A stretch of 64,000 nt of DNA, taken from NCBI GenBank assembly GCA_023369685.1, contig SACZ01000002.1:620001-684000 (forward strand). Direction: 5' to 3'. The first letter of the stretch is position 1. Each line of letters starts with the position of its first letter. Under the pieces are notes generated by a model. It was not told the origin of the DNA and did not search any database. It saw nothing but the letters and a program-made list of their open reading frames with translations. Below, one piece after another: positions 18,225-27,331 of the stretch. The position numbers and the translations under genes are program-made. Source of the stretch: Prolixibacteraceae bacterium JC049. GTDB lineage: Bacteria; Bacteroidota; Bacteroidia; Bacteroidales; Prolixibacteraceae.

Positions 18225-18280
18225 ATGAATTCGACCTAAGTCTTCGTGCGGTAAGAGTAAAGTACTTAGATCGAATTCAT
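18225..18280 (-). repeat. Long hairpin between two PUL genes
   Basis: Arms at 18225-18241 and 18264-18280 pair over 17 bp. On the minus-strand RNA the only irregular pair is a G-U. The loop is 22 nt. No T run follows, so it is not a classical terminator. It lies between a GH43-like gene and a GH5-like gene and probably stabilises or processes the mRNA. Confidence 0.7.
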
Positions 18281-18286
18281 TATAGG

Positions 18287-19225
18287 TTACTTATACTTCT
18301 TAAGTATTTTCTTAGCAATTTTTGCTGGTACTTTAAAGACTGTTCCGTGGCGCACACCTCCAGTAAAGGAGATCTTATCGGAAATATCTTTCCAGTTTTT
18401 CAAATCGGTTGATTCAACTGCTCCCATGCTTTTCTTTCGGTATTTATCGAAAAACACAATGTACTTCCCGTTAAACTTTAAGCATGTTGGACCTTCGGCC
18501 CAATAGTTTCCTGTAATTGGCTCTGAAGGTTTGGTATATGGTCCTTCAATATCAGTTGCTGTGGCCCAACGAATATTCTTTTGTGCCTTTGGTAACTTCG
18601 TTTCATCTTTCAGGAACATTACATATTTATCCTTCTTCAACTTTAGAATTGAGCCATCGATAACATTGAAACCATGGTCGTAAAAAAGCTTCGTTTCAGA
18701 AAACGTTTTGAAGTCTTTTGTGGTAATAGAGTACATACGGTGATTGTACTTATTCCCTCCCGATCCTTTTGTTTCCAAAAACTGATCTGAAATAGTGGTT
18801 GACCAAAAAATCATGTATTGCTTTTTCACATCGTCGTACACAATTTCTGGAGCCCAACAGTTTAATGCATTCTCTTCGTGCTTCATCACAGGAATATAGA
18901 TCTGCTCCGACCAGTTGATTAAATCTTTCGAGCTGGCATATCCTATTCCTTTCTCATTCCATCCTGGAGTCCAAACCATGTGAAAGCGTTTATCCGGACC
19001 ATAAATCACACATGGATCACGCATCAAAACACTCTCTCCAACAACTGGTTTCAAAAACGATTTATCGTCTTTTAGGGTATTCCATTTGTAACCATCTTCA
19101 CTACATGCTAAATGCAACCCATCTTCGCCATTTCCCTTGAAATAAGAGAAAAACAACACCTCTTTTTGTGCCACACTCACTATTGGCAATAGAAGCAACA
19201 CAAATAGTAGTTTCCTTAAATTCAT
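18287..19225 (-). CDS. GH43-type propeller glycosidase, paralogue of the 15020 gene
   Basis: A 312-residue secreted protein (signal peptide 1-19, ending SVAQ). Acidic triad candidates are Asp in LMRDPCVIYG, Asp in NVIDGSILKL and Glu in WAEGPTCLKF. Blade motifs SEDGYKWNTLKDD and SSKDLINWSEQ match those in the 15020-15955 product, which indicates a duplication followed by divergence. It probably acts in the periplasm or at the surface on oligosaccharide non-reducing ends. It lies 16 bp after the lipoprotein GH43 gene upstream. Linkage specificity cannot be read from the sequence. Confidence 0.8.
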   Translation of the reverse strand: MNLRKLLFVLLLLPIVSVAQKEVLFFSYFKGNGEDGLHLACSEDGYKWNTLKDDKSFLKPVVGESVLMRDPCVIYGPDKRFHMVWTPGWNEKGIGYASSKDLINWSEQIYIPVMKHEENALNCWAPEIVYDDVKKQYMIFWSTTISDQFLETKGSGGNKYNHRMYSITTKDFKTFSETKLFYDHGFNVIDGSILKLKKDKYVMFLKDETKLPKAQKNIRWATATDIEGPYTKPSEPITGNYWAEGPTCLKFNGKYIVFFDKYRKKSMGAVESTDLKNWKDISDKISFTGGVRHGTVFKVPAKIAKKILKKYK

Positions 19226-19241
19226 TTCGATATCTGATTAA

Positions 19242-20228
19242 TTAATTCAACGGCATTTTTTCAACTCCTTCGTGCGTAATGGTTACATTCTTGATGTAGC
19301 CATTCTCGTCGAAATGCATTTCATCGATGCATGTTACGCGCGAGTTTTTATCGGTTTCACTTAACGGACGGCGGTGGTAAACCATATACCATTTATCTTT
19401 CTTTGGATGCTTAATCACCGAATGGTGTCCTGCTCCACGTCCCACTTTTTCGTCTTGCTTTAGAATCTTACCAATTCGCTTAAACGGCCCCATTGGAGAA
19501 TCGGCAATGGCATATGCCACACTGTAGCTCGCTTTTCGCCAACTACCTTCCGACCACATGAAGTAGTATTTCCCATTTCGTTTAAACATAAATGGTCCTT
19601 CCACATAATTCTCTGGTGTTACCTCCTTGAAGATAGAACCATCTTCGAATGGCTCGAAACCAGTAAAATCATCTTTCAGAATCCCTACGTTACAATGTCT
19701 CCATCCTCCGTAGAAAAAGTAATATTTACCATTGTCTTTGAATACAAACTGATCGATAGGTTGTGCTCCATTGTGAAATTTATCGATAAGCGGTTTTCCC
19801 AAATAATCTTTATACGGACCTTCGGGACGATCGCTAACAGCAATTCCAATTCCGCCCTTCTCTTCATTGCTTTGGATATCATTCGCTCCGAAGAACAGAT
19901 AATATTTCTTCTCTTTCTCGATGATTGCAGGAGCCCATAAAGCGAACTTAGCCCACTTTACAGCAGTGGTATCAATAATTCGCTCATGCTTAGTCCAGTT
20001 GGTTAAATCTTTAGACGAAAAGGCATCGAAAAACACCTGCTTTTTGTAAGGAGCTGAGTAGGTAGGAAAAATCCAATACCGACCATCCAACACTGCTCCT
20101 TCGGGATCGGCATACCAACCAGGAAACACTGGATTTCCCGCCAATTCTTTCTCTTTCTTCTTAGATGATGTGCATGCCACTGCCACACTCATCATCAATA
20201 ATACTATCAATATATTGCTCAACTTCAT
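19242..20228 (-). CDS. GH43 family glycosidase, lipoprotein
   Basis: About 328 residues from ATG 20228; the frame extends three codons to a GTG, but those overlap the upstream stop. The lipobox ends at a cysteine in VAVACTSS, so it should be anchored to the outer membrane. The classical GH43 triad is clear: Asp in GWYADPEGAV, Asp in AQPIDQFVF and Glu in YVEGPFMF. The blade sequence FSSKDLTNWTKHERII and the GRGAGHHSVI loop are typical of arabinosidase/xylosidase branches. Two bases separate it from the preceding stop (TAG-CT-ATG), so the genes are translationally coupled. Likely alpha-L-arabinofuranosidase, beta-xylosidase or beta-galactosidase; not resolved. Confidence 0.88.
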   Translation of the reverse strand: MKLSNILIVLLMMSVAVACTSSKKKEKELAGNPVFPGWYADPEGAVLDGRYWIFPTYSAPYKKQVFFDAFSSKDLTNWTKHERIIDTTAVKWAKFALWAPAIIEKEKKYYLFFGANDIQSNEEKGGIGIAVSDRPEGPYKDYLGKPLIDKFHNGAQPIDQFVFKDNGKYYFFYGGWRHCNVGILKDDFTGFEPFEDGSIFKEVTPENYVEGPFMFKRNGKYYFMWSEGSWRKASYSVAYAIADSPMGPFKRIGKILKQDEKVGRGAGHHSVIKHPKKDKWYMVYHRRPLSETDKNSRVTCIDEMHFDENGYIKNVTITHEGVEKMPLN

Positions 20229-20230
20229 AG

Positions 20231-21850
20231 CTACCACTTTTCAACTTTCAATGCTTCCAATTTCGAGCTCTTTTGTGCCAGTTTCCCATCTACAAAAACC
20301 GAAAGCCCTTTGCCTTTTCCATATTTCGATCCATCCTTATCGTATACTATCGAAATTGTTTTTCCTTTGAACTGAACACCATCTAAACAGAACCAATTCC
20401 ACGACTTGGCAGGAATCAATGGATCGACCATAAATGAGCCATCGGCGTTCATCTCTAATCCCACTAATCCAGAAATAACCAGGTCGCAATAACTAGAGTG
20501 GTTGTAATCTTTTCCGCGAAGAACTGCGCTGTTTTTATCTTTCCAGTAGCGTTTTGCTACCGCTTTAATTTTCATATCCAAAGCAATTGCTCTCGATAAC
20601 CAAATACCCGACTGTGGGTGTAAGCTTTCTCCAACCCAAGGAATTACTTCACCATAAGGTAGCGTACGATGCTGTGAGTGAGCATAAATCTTCATCAGTT
20701 CCAGAAAGTTAGACCTATCCACCACTTTCTGATCGTAGTGATGCAATAGGTTACGCATACCGCCCAATGTTAAACTGGTAGCAAATGGCCAGCTGGAACC
20801 ATCCCATTGGCATCGCTTAATTCGGTTTTTCATAAATAATGGATGACGCTGCTCCGCAGTAGTTGGCCCATAAGGCGCATAAAAACCATTCTTATCCATA
20901 ACTTGTTTCCATGCTTTCTCGAAACCATTATCCGGTAAATTAAAGCGCCAAGGGAAGTAACCATATAGCTCACGAACGTGTCTCTTCACACTTACTTCGT
21001 TGTGGTTATAAGTCTCAATCTTATCATCTCGCTTTTCCAATGGGAGCGTACAGAAAAACTCATCTTTCTTATCCCAAACGATAGTTTGCATCAACTCTTT
21101 CAACTTTTCGGCTTTGGCTTTAAACTCTTTGGCTACTTTCTCATCTCCAAACTGAGTTGCCATTTTTGAAATGCTTAATGCATCGGCATACATAAAAGAG
21201 TTTAGGGTAGGGCGCAATCCCGAACCACTAATGGAGTGTTCTCCTCCATCACGGTCGTCGTACGACCAGAAAAGTCCCGATTCGTGAAGATTACTTTTCT
21301 CCCAACCTCTGAAGTTGTCGACCAATTTTGGTAGTAGGTTTTGGGCTAGTGTAAAATCGCCAATGGTAGTACAGTATTCATAAATAGATGTGGCAAACCA
21401 ACAGCTATAATGGCGAGGCTGCCCCTCATCCGAAAACCAATAGTTCAGGTAATCGGCTATATACTGCTTATTGTTTAGCCATTTTCCTTCATCAACATGA
21501 AGTCCTGCAGCACAGGCTATGGTGTTGTATTTCTTGGCGTGCCCAACTTCCGGCAAAAATTCGGTAATAACATATCCCACCGGAGTTTCTTTAATATGTT
21601 TACGGAACACCCACCAACGGTAATAGTAGATCTGTTCTATCTCTTCATCCGGACACTGAAATAACGGAACATTATTTTGCATCCAATCCCAACATTGCGA
21701 ATTGCGTATGGGACTCTTAATGGGTTCGTCGTCAACCGAATTGAAAAACTCTACATAATGGGCAAAATCATCTGCCTTTAACACATTTGTTTTTTGGCTA
21801 TACCCTTTTGCTACAGCCAAAACCAACACTACAAACAATAAACTCCTCAT
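20231..21850 (-). CDS. MGH1-like (alpha/alpha)6-barrel glycoside hydrolase, copy 1
   Basis: About 539 residues from ATG 21850 (MRSLLFVVLVLAVAKGYSQ is the signal peptide). The longer frame to 21889 adds a poor leader overlapping the upstream gene. The sequence shows the helical-barrel blocks of the MGH1/GH63-like superfamily: YYYRWWVFRKHIKETP near 67, LFWSYDDRDGGEHSI near 205, APYGPTTAEQRHP near 330 and WDGSSWPFATSL near 355. Candidate acids lie in the DDRDG and GPTTAEQ regions. It ends with a small beta domain (YDKDGSKYGKGKGLSVFVDG). Its neighbour is a paralogue. The substrate is unknown; superfamily relatives act on alpha-linked sugars. Confidence 0.75.
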   Translation of the reverse strand: MRSLLFVVLVLAVAKGYSQKTNVLKADDFAHYVEFFNSVDDEPIKSPIRNSQCWDWMQNNVPLFQCPDEEIEQIYYYRWWVFRKHIKETPVGYVITEFLPEVGHAKKYNTIACAAGLHVDEGKWLNNKQYIADYLNYWFSDEGQPRHYSCWFATSIYEYCTTIGDFTLAQNLLPKLVDNFRGWEKSNLHESGLFWSYDDRDGGEHSISGSGLRPTLNSFMYADALSISKMATQFGDEKVAKEFKAKAEKLKELMQTIVWDKKDEFFCTLPLEKRDDKIETYNHNEVSVKRHVRELYGYFPWRFNLPDNGFEKAWKQVMDKNGFYAPYGPTTAEQRHPLFMKNRIKRCQWDGSSWPFATSLTLGGMRNLLHHYDQKVVDRSNFLELMKIYAHSQHRTLPYGEVIPWVGESLHPQSGIWLSRAIALDMKIKAVAKRYWKDKNSAVLRGKDYNHSSYCDLVISGLVGLEMNADGSFMVDPLIPAKSWNWFCLDGVQFKGKTISIVYDKDGSKYGKGKGLSVFVDGKLAQKSSKLEALKVEKW

Positions 21851-21872
21851 AACTTTTAGTCTACCTTTTAAA

Positions 21873-23504
21873 CTACTCAATAACAACATTACACTTCTGA
21901 ATTTTATCTGAATTATACTTCAATATTCCATCTACAAATACTGAAAAGCCAGAGCCTTTTCCATATTTGGCACCATCTTCGTCCCATATTACGGTTATAA
22001 ACTTTCCGTGGTATTTAACCCTGTCTAGGCAAAACCATTTCCAGAATTTATTCGGAATAACCGGATCAATTCCCAATGTATTATCAAACGAAGGTTTTAT
22101 CCCAATCATGTCGCTGATGACGTGGTCACAAAATGATGAATGGTTATAATCTTTACCTCGTTCAATTGGTTTGGAATTTTTCTTAACCAACCTTGATCTA
22201 GTATGCCATTCTCCGGTAAAAGGATTTAGGTTCTCATCTATCCAACAAATTGTTTGCGCTCCTTTATGCATACGATGACTATTTGAATAGGTAATCAGTA
22301 AATCCATAAAGTCATCTTTGGTAACAACATCCTGCTTATAATTAGTGAGCATATTGGCCATCCCTTTCAATAATACCGAAGTAGCAAATGGCCAACTTGG
22401 ACCATTCCATTGGCAAGAGTGTCCCTTATTGCTTATTGCAAAATGCGGAGATAGCTGTTCTGCTGAAGTTGGTCCATATGGAGCTTTAAAGCCAGTCGTT
22501 GAGAAAAGAAACTTCCAAGCATTATTTTGCTTAGCTGTAGGGATATTAAAATACCATGGAGTATACCCATGCAGCTCTCTAATATCTAATAATTCATTTC
22601 TTTTTTGTGCAACATTCTTAAACGTATAGAATCGTCTATTGCCTCTAATTGGGTCAAGCTCTTCTTTGGTCAAAGCTGCTGTTTTGTAGAATTCAGCATC
22701 TTCATCCCATAATTTACTATTGATAAGCTCAATTAGTTGCTCACTCTTCTCTGAATATTTACGCCTCAACAATTCATTACCTGTTAATTTTGCGATCTCA
22801 GTAATTGCTTGTGCATCTCCGGCCATGTAAGAGTTTATGGTAGGTCTTTTCCCAGAGCCTCCAATGGAAATTTCCATTCCATCTCTGTCGTCTATTTGCC
22901 AGAACAATCCATCTTTAGTCAAGTTACTGCTCTCCCAAGCCTCATAGTTTGAGTCCAAGGACGACAACAAAGACTTCATCAATTCCTTATCGTTATGTAC
23001 ATATCCAAATGCCAATATCGAATTCGCAGCCCAGAAGCTATACGAGCGCGGACTAGCTCCTTCCGAAAACCAGAACTTAGCGTAATCACTCAAGAATTTT
23101 TTGTCATGAAGCCATCTTCCTTCGTAGAAATGAAGAGCAGCAGGACAGCTAATAGTGTTGTACTTTCCTGCCCAGGGAACATCTGGCAAAAACTCTGTAA
23201 TAACAAATCCGGTGGGAGTTTCTCGAATGTGTTTTCGATACGTCCACCATCTGAAATAGTATGTTTTCTCTAATTCTTTATCCGGACAATTAAAAAATGG
23301 AATATTCTCCTTTAAAAAAGAGAATGCTTTATCGTTGGGATAACGTTGTTTGTAGTGCTCATTATCGTTAGAGTTAAAGAACTCAAAGTAATGAGCAAAA
23401 TTTTGAGCCTCTAAGACCTTAAACTTTTGGGCAGATACACTTGTACTTAAAATAAGTACAAGCATACAGCCCGCAGCTTTAATACATTTAAAAAAATAGT
23501 TCAT
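21873..23504 (-). CDS. MGH1-like (alpha/alpha)6-barrel glycoside hydrolase, copy 2
   Basis: A 543-residue protein with a signal peptide (about 1-25, ending VSAQ). It matches the downstream copy block by block (YYFRWWTYRKHIRETP, LFWQIDDRDGMEISIGGSG, APYGPTSAEQLSP, WNGPSWPFATSVLL, RGKDYNHSSFCDHVISD) and shares the C-terminal beta domain (WDEDGAKYGKGSGFSVFVDG). The conserved DDRDG and AEQ motifs suggest both copies are catalytically competent. The gene begins a segment preceded by a 125-bp structured region (23526-23650), separating it from the 680-residue protein gene. Substrate unknown. Confidence 0.75.
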   Translation of the reverse strand: MNYFFKCIKAAGCMLVLILSTSVSAQKFKVLEAQNFAHYFEFFNSNDNEHYKQRYPNDKAFSFLKENIPFFNCPDKELEKTYYFRWWTYRKHIRETPTGFVITEFLPDVPWAGKYNTISCPAALHFYEGRWLHDKKFLSDYAKFWFSEGASPRSYSFWAANSILAFGYVHNDKELMKSLLSSLDSNYEAWESSNLTKDGLFWQIDDRDGMEISIGGSGKRPTINSYMAGDAQAITEIAKLTGNELLRRKYSEKSEQLIELINSKLWDEDAEFYKTAALTKEELDPIRGNRRFYTFKNVAQKRNELLDIRELHGYTPWYFNIPTAKQNNAWKFLFSTTGFKAPYGPTSAEQLSPHFAISNKGHSCQWNGPSWPFATSVLLKGMANMLTNYKQDVVTKDDFMDLLITYSNSHRMHKGAQTICWIDENLNPFTGEWHTRSRLVKKNSKPIERGKDYNHSSFCDHVISDMIGIKPSFDNTLGIDPVIPNKFWKWFCLDRVKYHGKFITVIWDEDGAKYGKGSGFSVFVDGILKYNSDKIQKCNVVIE

Positions 23505-23525
23505 TCTTTTTATTTTTATTCAAAC

Positions 23526-23650
23526 GAATACTTTTTAAAGCACTAAAGTTGAGTTAAGTCTAAGGTTTCATAGCTCCAAAAGAAGTTCTTTAGTAGAGCA
23601 TATCCATCTTAAATGGACCTAAAGCGATAACTTCAGTTTAAAAAGTATTC
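23526..23650 (-). repeat. Structured inter-gene element with 14-bp perfect arms
   Basis: GAATACTTTTTAAA at 23526-23539 and its exact complement at 23637-23650 enclose about 97 bp with further partial pairing (AAGTT/AACTT, AGGT/ACCT, CCAT/ATGG). The outer arm begins at the stop codon of the upstream gene. It may be a large RNA hairpin or a relic of a small inverted-repeat element. Confidence 0.65.
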
Positions 23651-25692
23651 TATTCAATTTCCACTCCCATTTCGACAAATTGAGCTGCTGCATGTAAGAA
23701 GTGTGCGGTTATCCAATAAACCGACCAGCTTTCGGAATATCCGCCTCTTAACTTGTATACGTTGCTCATATTGCCATGTTGCGCAAAATTCGTCTCCTGT
23801 ATTTGCTCTCCCTGAGAACCATAAGGATCGATCATCTGCCCACAACTACGGTACATAACTATAGCCAAACGCTTAAGCGCTTCGTTGTTGGTATACATTC
23901 CCAGTTTGTAAACCATTGGAGTAACCAAAACACCATACACATCCAGGTGCTGATTTTGAGGTGAAACTCCGGTCCATCCTCTGGTTTTTAATCCATGATC
24001 AGCCAAGCGACCAGCAGGTAAAGGAATGTCCCAAACAACGGTGTAGCTTAACACTACATCGCCAGCATGCTTGGCCCACTTCAAATATTTTTTCTCTTTG
24101 GTATATTCATAGGCAGTCATGAAGCCCTGAAAAGCTCCCCATGCGCCTTCTTTATCTTCGCAAGTAGCATCAAGCGTTCCGCCCCAATAAGGCTCTTCCA
24201 TACTAATGTGACGCTTGGCATAGTAATCGGCAATTTTCAATGCCAGTTTTTTATACTCCTTATTTCGAAACAGATCCGATGCAATAAGGAATGGAGAAAT
24301 ATAAAATGCCTCGGCAGTATTTCTTGGTTTCCAGTTGCTATCGTTTATACGTTTCAAGTGCAAGTCGCAAGCCTTTTTCAAGAATACCTCCCACTTTTCG
24401 GTATTCATCTTTTTATCTTTTCTTCCTGCCTGAATGGCTAAAGCAATACTATTCATTGCCTGCCCCTCTGATACCGGATCGGTATTAGACCATTTCTTGT
24501 TCTTGGTGTTATAACGAACACAAAATCCTTTGTCTGTTAATGTTGAGGTACTAATATGGTCCAATGATTTTTGCACCATCCCGCGCACTTTGTCGTCACC
24601 AATTTTATCCTTCAACACTTGCAGAGCATAAGTTGGAGCTTCCGACTGTCCGGCCCATCCCATTACTACCTGAGGAGTGATGTGTGATGGATACATATTG
24701 AATCCGGCATAATCATCCGTTTCCATATATCTCGACTTTGTAAATCGATATTTGTCAGTGATAATCTCCTGAAATGTTGGAAAGTCTTCGGTATAAAATG
24801 GCTTGAAAATATCAATGGAAGTATACATTGGAGTTTGAAATCCTGAGCCTTGTTCTTTCACATCGTATGCTTCCAGGTAAAATGTTTTCTCTACGATATC
24901 GCCTGGCTCAAACTTCATCCATGTCTCGCCGTATTTCATAGCTCTATGCTGAAGCGCCTTGGCAACACTTGGCTTTCCATTATAAGTTATGGGACCCGAC
25001 AACATAACCAATTCTGAATAATCCTCGAAGCTCTCTACGCCTAATGACCACCACTGGTCGAAATGTTTTCCACCATATACCGGGCTTGGCTTAGTATGCA
25101 AAGCTGCTCCCATATACTTATTGCCATCTTTCCACTCGAAACTGGCAAAAGGAAGAGGAAAACGGTGCTCCTCGAAGATGGCTTTCTCTCCATTCTTACC
25201 ATGGTAAACCGGTAGTTTATGGGCGCCATTCTTTTCTCCCGAAGGATTCCCGTAATAGATGATTCCAGGAATAAACACCTGAGGAAGTTCCGCCTTAAAT
25301 TGCCATCTTACAGAAAGAGTTACACTATCAATTGGCTGTTTTCCTTTCCATCGAAAACGACGAATACACTTCACTCTGTTGCCTTCATGTCGGTAAGCAT
25401 CCCGGATTAAGAATCGTCCTTTCTTCAAAGCCAGCTCACCTGTCAACACCTGCCAGTCGCCCACTTGTTCTTCTTTGGTTGGCGAAGCATGTTTCCAACC
25501 CGAAGGCCATTGGTTTTCCCATTTTGTTGCAATGGACCACAGTCCTTCAGCAGGAGCAGTTAGAACGGTTTTGTTTTTCAAATTCAATTGAGGTGTCTGG
25601 CTATTTTTTACCACCAGACTGAGGTTCTCTGCAAAAGCACCACTTGCAACAGCAAGCAATAGCAAAAGCATTTTTGTTCTCATGATTATCAT
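23650..25692 (-). CDS. Secreted PUL protein of unassigned family, probable helical-barrel enzyme
   Basis: A 680-residue protein with a signal peptide (about 1-21, ending AFAEN; initiation at ATG 25683 is also possible). I do not recognise a CAZy family. Residues 30-300 look like beta-rich sandwich sequence (DSVTLSVRWQFKAELPQVFIPGIIYY). Residues 330-680 show alternating amphipathic helices with glycosidase-like aromatic motifs (VVMGWAGQSEAPTYALQVL, EPYWGGTLDATCEDKEGAWGAFQGF, HLDVYGVLVTPMVYKLG), consistent with a six-hairpin toroid. A catalytic role in the locus is inferred from position: coexpressed with GH2, GH43 and MGH1-like genes. A sandwich plus toroid also occurs in several lyase families, so a polysaccharide lyase is an alternative. 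Confidence 0.6.
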   Translation of the reverse strand: MIIMRTKMLLLLLAVASGAFAENLSLVVKNSQTPQLNLKNKTVLTAPAEGLWSIATKWENQWPSGWKHASPTKEEQVGDWQVLTGELALKKGRFLIRDAYRHEGNRVKCIRRFRWKGKQPIDSVTLSVRWQFKAELPQVFIPGIIYYGNPSGEKNGAHKLPVYHGKNGEKAIFEEHRFPLPFASFEWKDGNKYMGAALHTKPSPVYGGKHFDQWWSLGVESFEDYSELVMLSGPITYNGKPSVAKALQHRAMKYGETWMKFEPGDIVEKTFYLEAYDVKEQGSGFQTPMYTSIDIFKPFYTEDFPTFQEIITDKYRFTKSRYMETDDYAGFNMYPSHITPQVVMGWAGQSEAPTYALQVLKDKIGDDKVRGMVQKSLDHISTSTLTDKGFCVRYNTKNKKWSNTDPVSEGQAMNSIALAIQAGRKDKKMNTEKWEVFLKKACDLHLKRINDSNWKPRNTAEAFYISPFLIASDLFRNKEYKKLALKIADYYAKRHISMEEPYWGGTLDATCEDKEGAWGAFQGFMTAYEYTKEKKYLKWAKHAGDVVLSYTVVWDIPLPAGRLADHGLKTRGWTGVSPQNQHLDVYGVLVTPMVYKLGMYTNNEALKRLAIVMYRSCGQMIDPYGSQGEQIQETNFAQHGNMSNVYKLRGGYSESWSVYWITAHFLHAAAQFVEMGVEIE

Positions 25693-25716
25693 ATTGGATT
25701 AGTTTAATTTCTTTAA

Positions 25717-27264
25717 TTAATAGGTTGATTTGTAAGAGAAGATGTCGCCATATGTGAATATGCCACCTGAGTCTTTTTCGATGTATTCATCCATTGAGAA
25801 GCACACCATCAGGTAATAAATTTCATTGCCATTTTTTACCGGAATGATACATCCCCATGGGAATCCACCATGCTTACGGTGATTTCCTGGTGAAGGCTGC
25901 AGGTTCAAAGAGCCAAGTACTTCTGATGGCTGAAACAACTTACGCACATCCATTTGAGAGGGAGATGTGGCGTCGACAATGAAATACTGACCATGCATTT
26001 TTGCAATGGCAATTCCTTCGCCCGTAGTGTTTACACTGATCTCTTTCCAGCTTTTTAAGTCTTTCGATTTTGCAATATGTAATTTGCGAGGGCGTCCACC
26101 ATGGTAAGCAATATACCAGGTGTTCTTTATCTTGATTAAGTCACCATCGAGAGAGTTCCCAACAATGCCATCGTATTTTTCACAGTTGATTAAATGCATG
26201 CCATCGGCCAACAGGTTCTCACTGGTTTTACCAATCTGTAGCATACCACCAGGAGATGGAAAAGCACGAGCCACATAAAGCCACTGCTTGGTTTCACGGT
26301 CGAATACCAGTTTGGCAGCAGTTCCTGCTTCAATCCATTCTTTATTCTGTGCAACAATCAAACTCACCGGACGCACAATACGTCCATTGCAGTCCATTTC
26401 GTATACACAGATACCACCAGAACCTCCATTTTTTCCCATAAATCGGGCGGAGGTAGAGATGTATAAATTACCATTAGCATTTCGAATTGGCTCTCCATCT
26501 TCATAGGTTACACTACGAATATCGGCATGTCCGATTCCTTCGAAATAGCCAGCAGAAAAATCACTAATTGTAACCGATTGGTTTTCCTTTAGGTCGGCAC
26601 CCAGTGCTGCTGAAAAGCCTTTAAATTCATCCTGTTTCGTAAAACAAGTTCGCTTTACAGAAACAATACCGATATGCTGTAATCCGCTTTCGGTTTTAAT
26701 TAAAAATCGGAAATCATCGTTTCCCAATAAGAAGTATAGCGTGTAAGGAGATTTTCCTGTGCTCACTACTTCAAATGTCTTATTTATGAATTCTTTTCCT
26801 TTTTGTTTTAGCTCGAAATGAAATCCATCTGAGGTTTTGGTAAGCAATGCCGAATTGGCTTCATCTTTAGCAAAACCAATTGTTACTGCATGCTCTAAGG
26901 AATAATCTGAGACTTCCATTTTGGTCAATACACATGGAGCCTGAATACGGGGAAATGTTTTGAATATCTGTTTAGAAGAAATGTTTTCAGAAGATAGCTT
27001 TAGTCCATTTTTACTTCGACTTAAAACCATCTTTTCCGATGGAAATAAATTTTCGAATCGAGGGAGAGCACCTGTTAGTGGTTCGTTCTGAAAATTGCGT
27101 TTATAAATTGGCCATGTTGGCTCCAACGTGCTATTTCGGTATTGATTGGTTAACTCGAAATTCAATTCTGCCGGATGTTTTGCTTTCGAAACACTGTTCT
27201 GACTGTGTCCAAGCATAAACCATCCCATCATCAATATTAGTAACCACCCTCTCTTCATCTTCAT
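25717..27264 (-). CDS. Secreted beta-propeller protein, distant GH43/GH32-like
   Basis: About 515 residues from ATG 27264 (MKMKRGWLLILMMGWFMLGHSQ signal region); the frame continues 18 codons upstream without a better start. Residues 30-230 are a beta-rich domain of unknown type. Residues 240-515 carry propeller-blade motifs: GNLYISTSARFMGKNGGSGG, EAGTAAKLVFDRETKQWLYV, NSLDGDLIKIKNTWYIAYHGG and AKSKDLKSWKEI. The last two resemble GH43/GH130-type blades, but no complete clan GH-F triad is obvious. It may be an inactive binding propeller or a divergent hydrolase. It lies between a GH2 gene and the 680-residue unassigned protein. Confidence 0.6.
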   Translation of the reverse strand: MKMKRGWLLILMMGWFMLGHSQNSVSKAKHPAELNFELTNQYRNSTLEPTWPIYKRNFQNEPLTGALPRFENLFPSEKMVLSRSKNGLKLSSENISSKQIFKTFPRIQAPCVLTKMEVSDYSLEHAVTIGFAKDEANSALLTKTSDGFHFELKQKGKEFINKTFEVVSTGKSPYTLYFLLGNDDFRFLIKTESGLQHIGIVSVKRTCFTKQDEFKGFSAALGADLKENQSVTISDFSAGYFEGIGHADIRSVTYEDGEPIRNANGNLYISTSARFMGKNGGSGGICVYEMDCNGRIVRPVSLIVAQNKEWIEAGTAAKLVFDRETKQWLYVARAFPSPGGMLQIGKTSENLLADGMHLINCEKYDGIVGNSLDGDLIKIKNTWYIAYHGGRPRKLHIAKSKDLKSWKEISVNTTGEGIAIAKMHGQYFIVDATSPSQMDVRKLFQPSEVLGSLNLQPSPGNHRKHGGFPWGCIIPVKNGNEIYYLMVCFSMDEYIEKDSGGIFTYGDIFSYKSTY

Positions 27265-27331
27265 CCTTTTATAGTTTATTGAATAAAAGGTTACTTGCCA
27301 GACCAACCCGACAAGCAACCTTTGAATATTT

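Noticed and set aside
20229-20237. Alternative GTG start for the GH43 lipoprotein
   Set aside because: It overlaps the stop of the preceding gene and adds three residues before a normal lipoprotein signal; ATG 20228 preferred.
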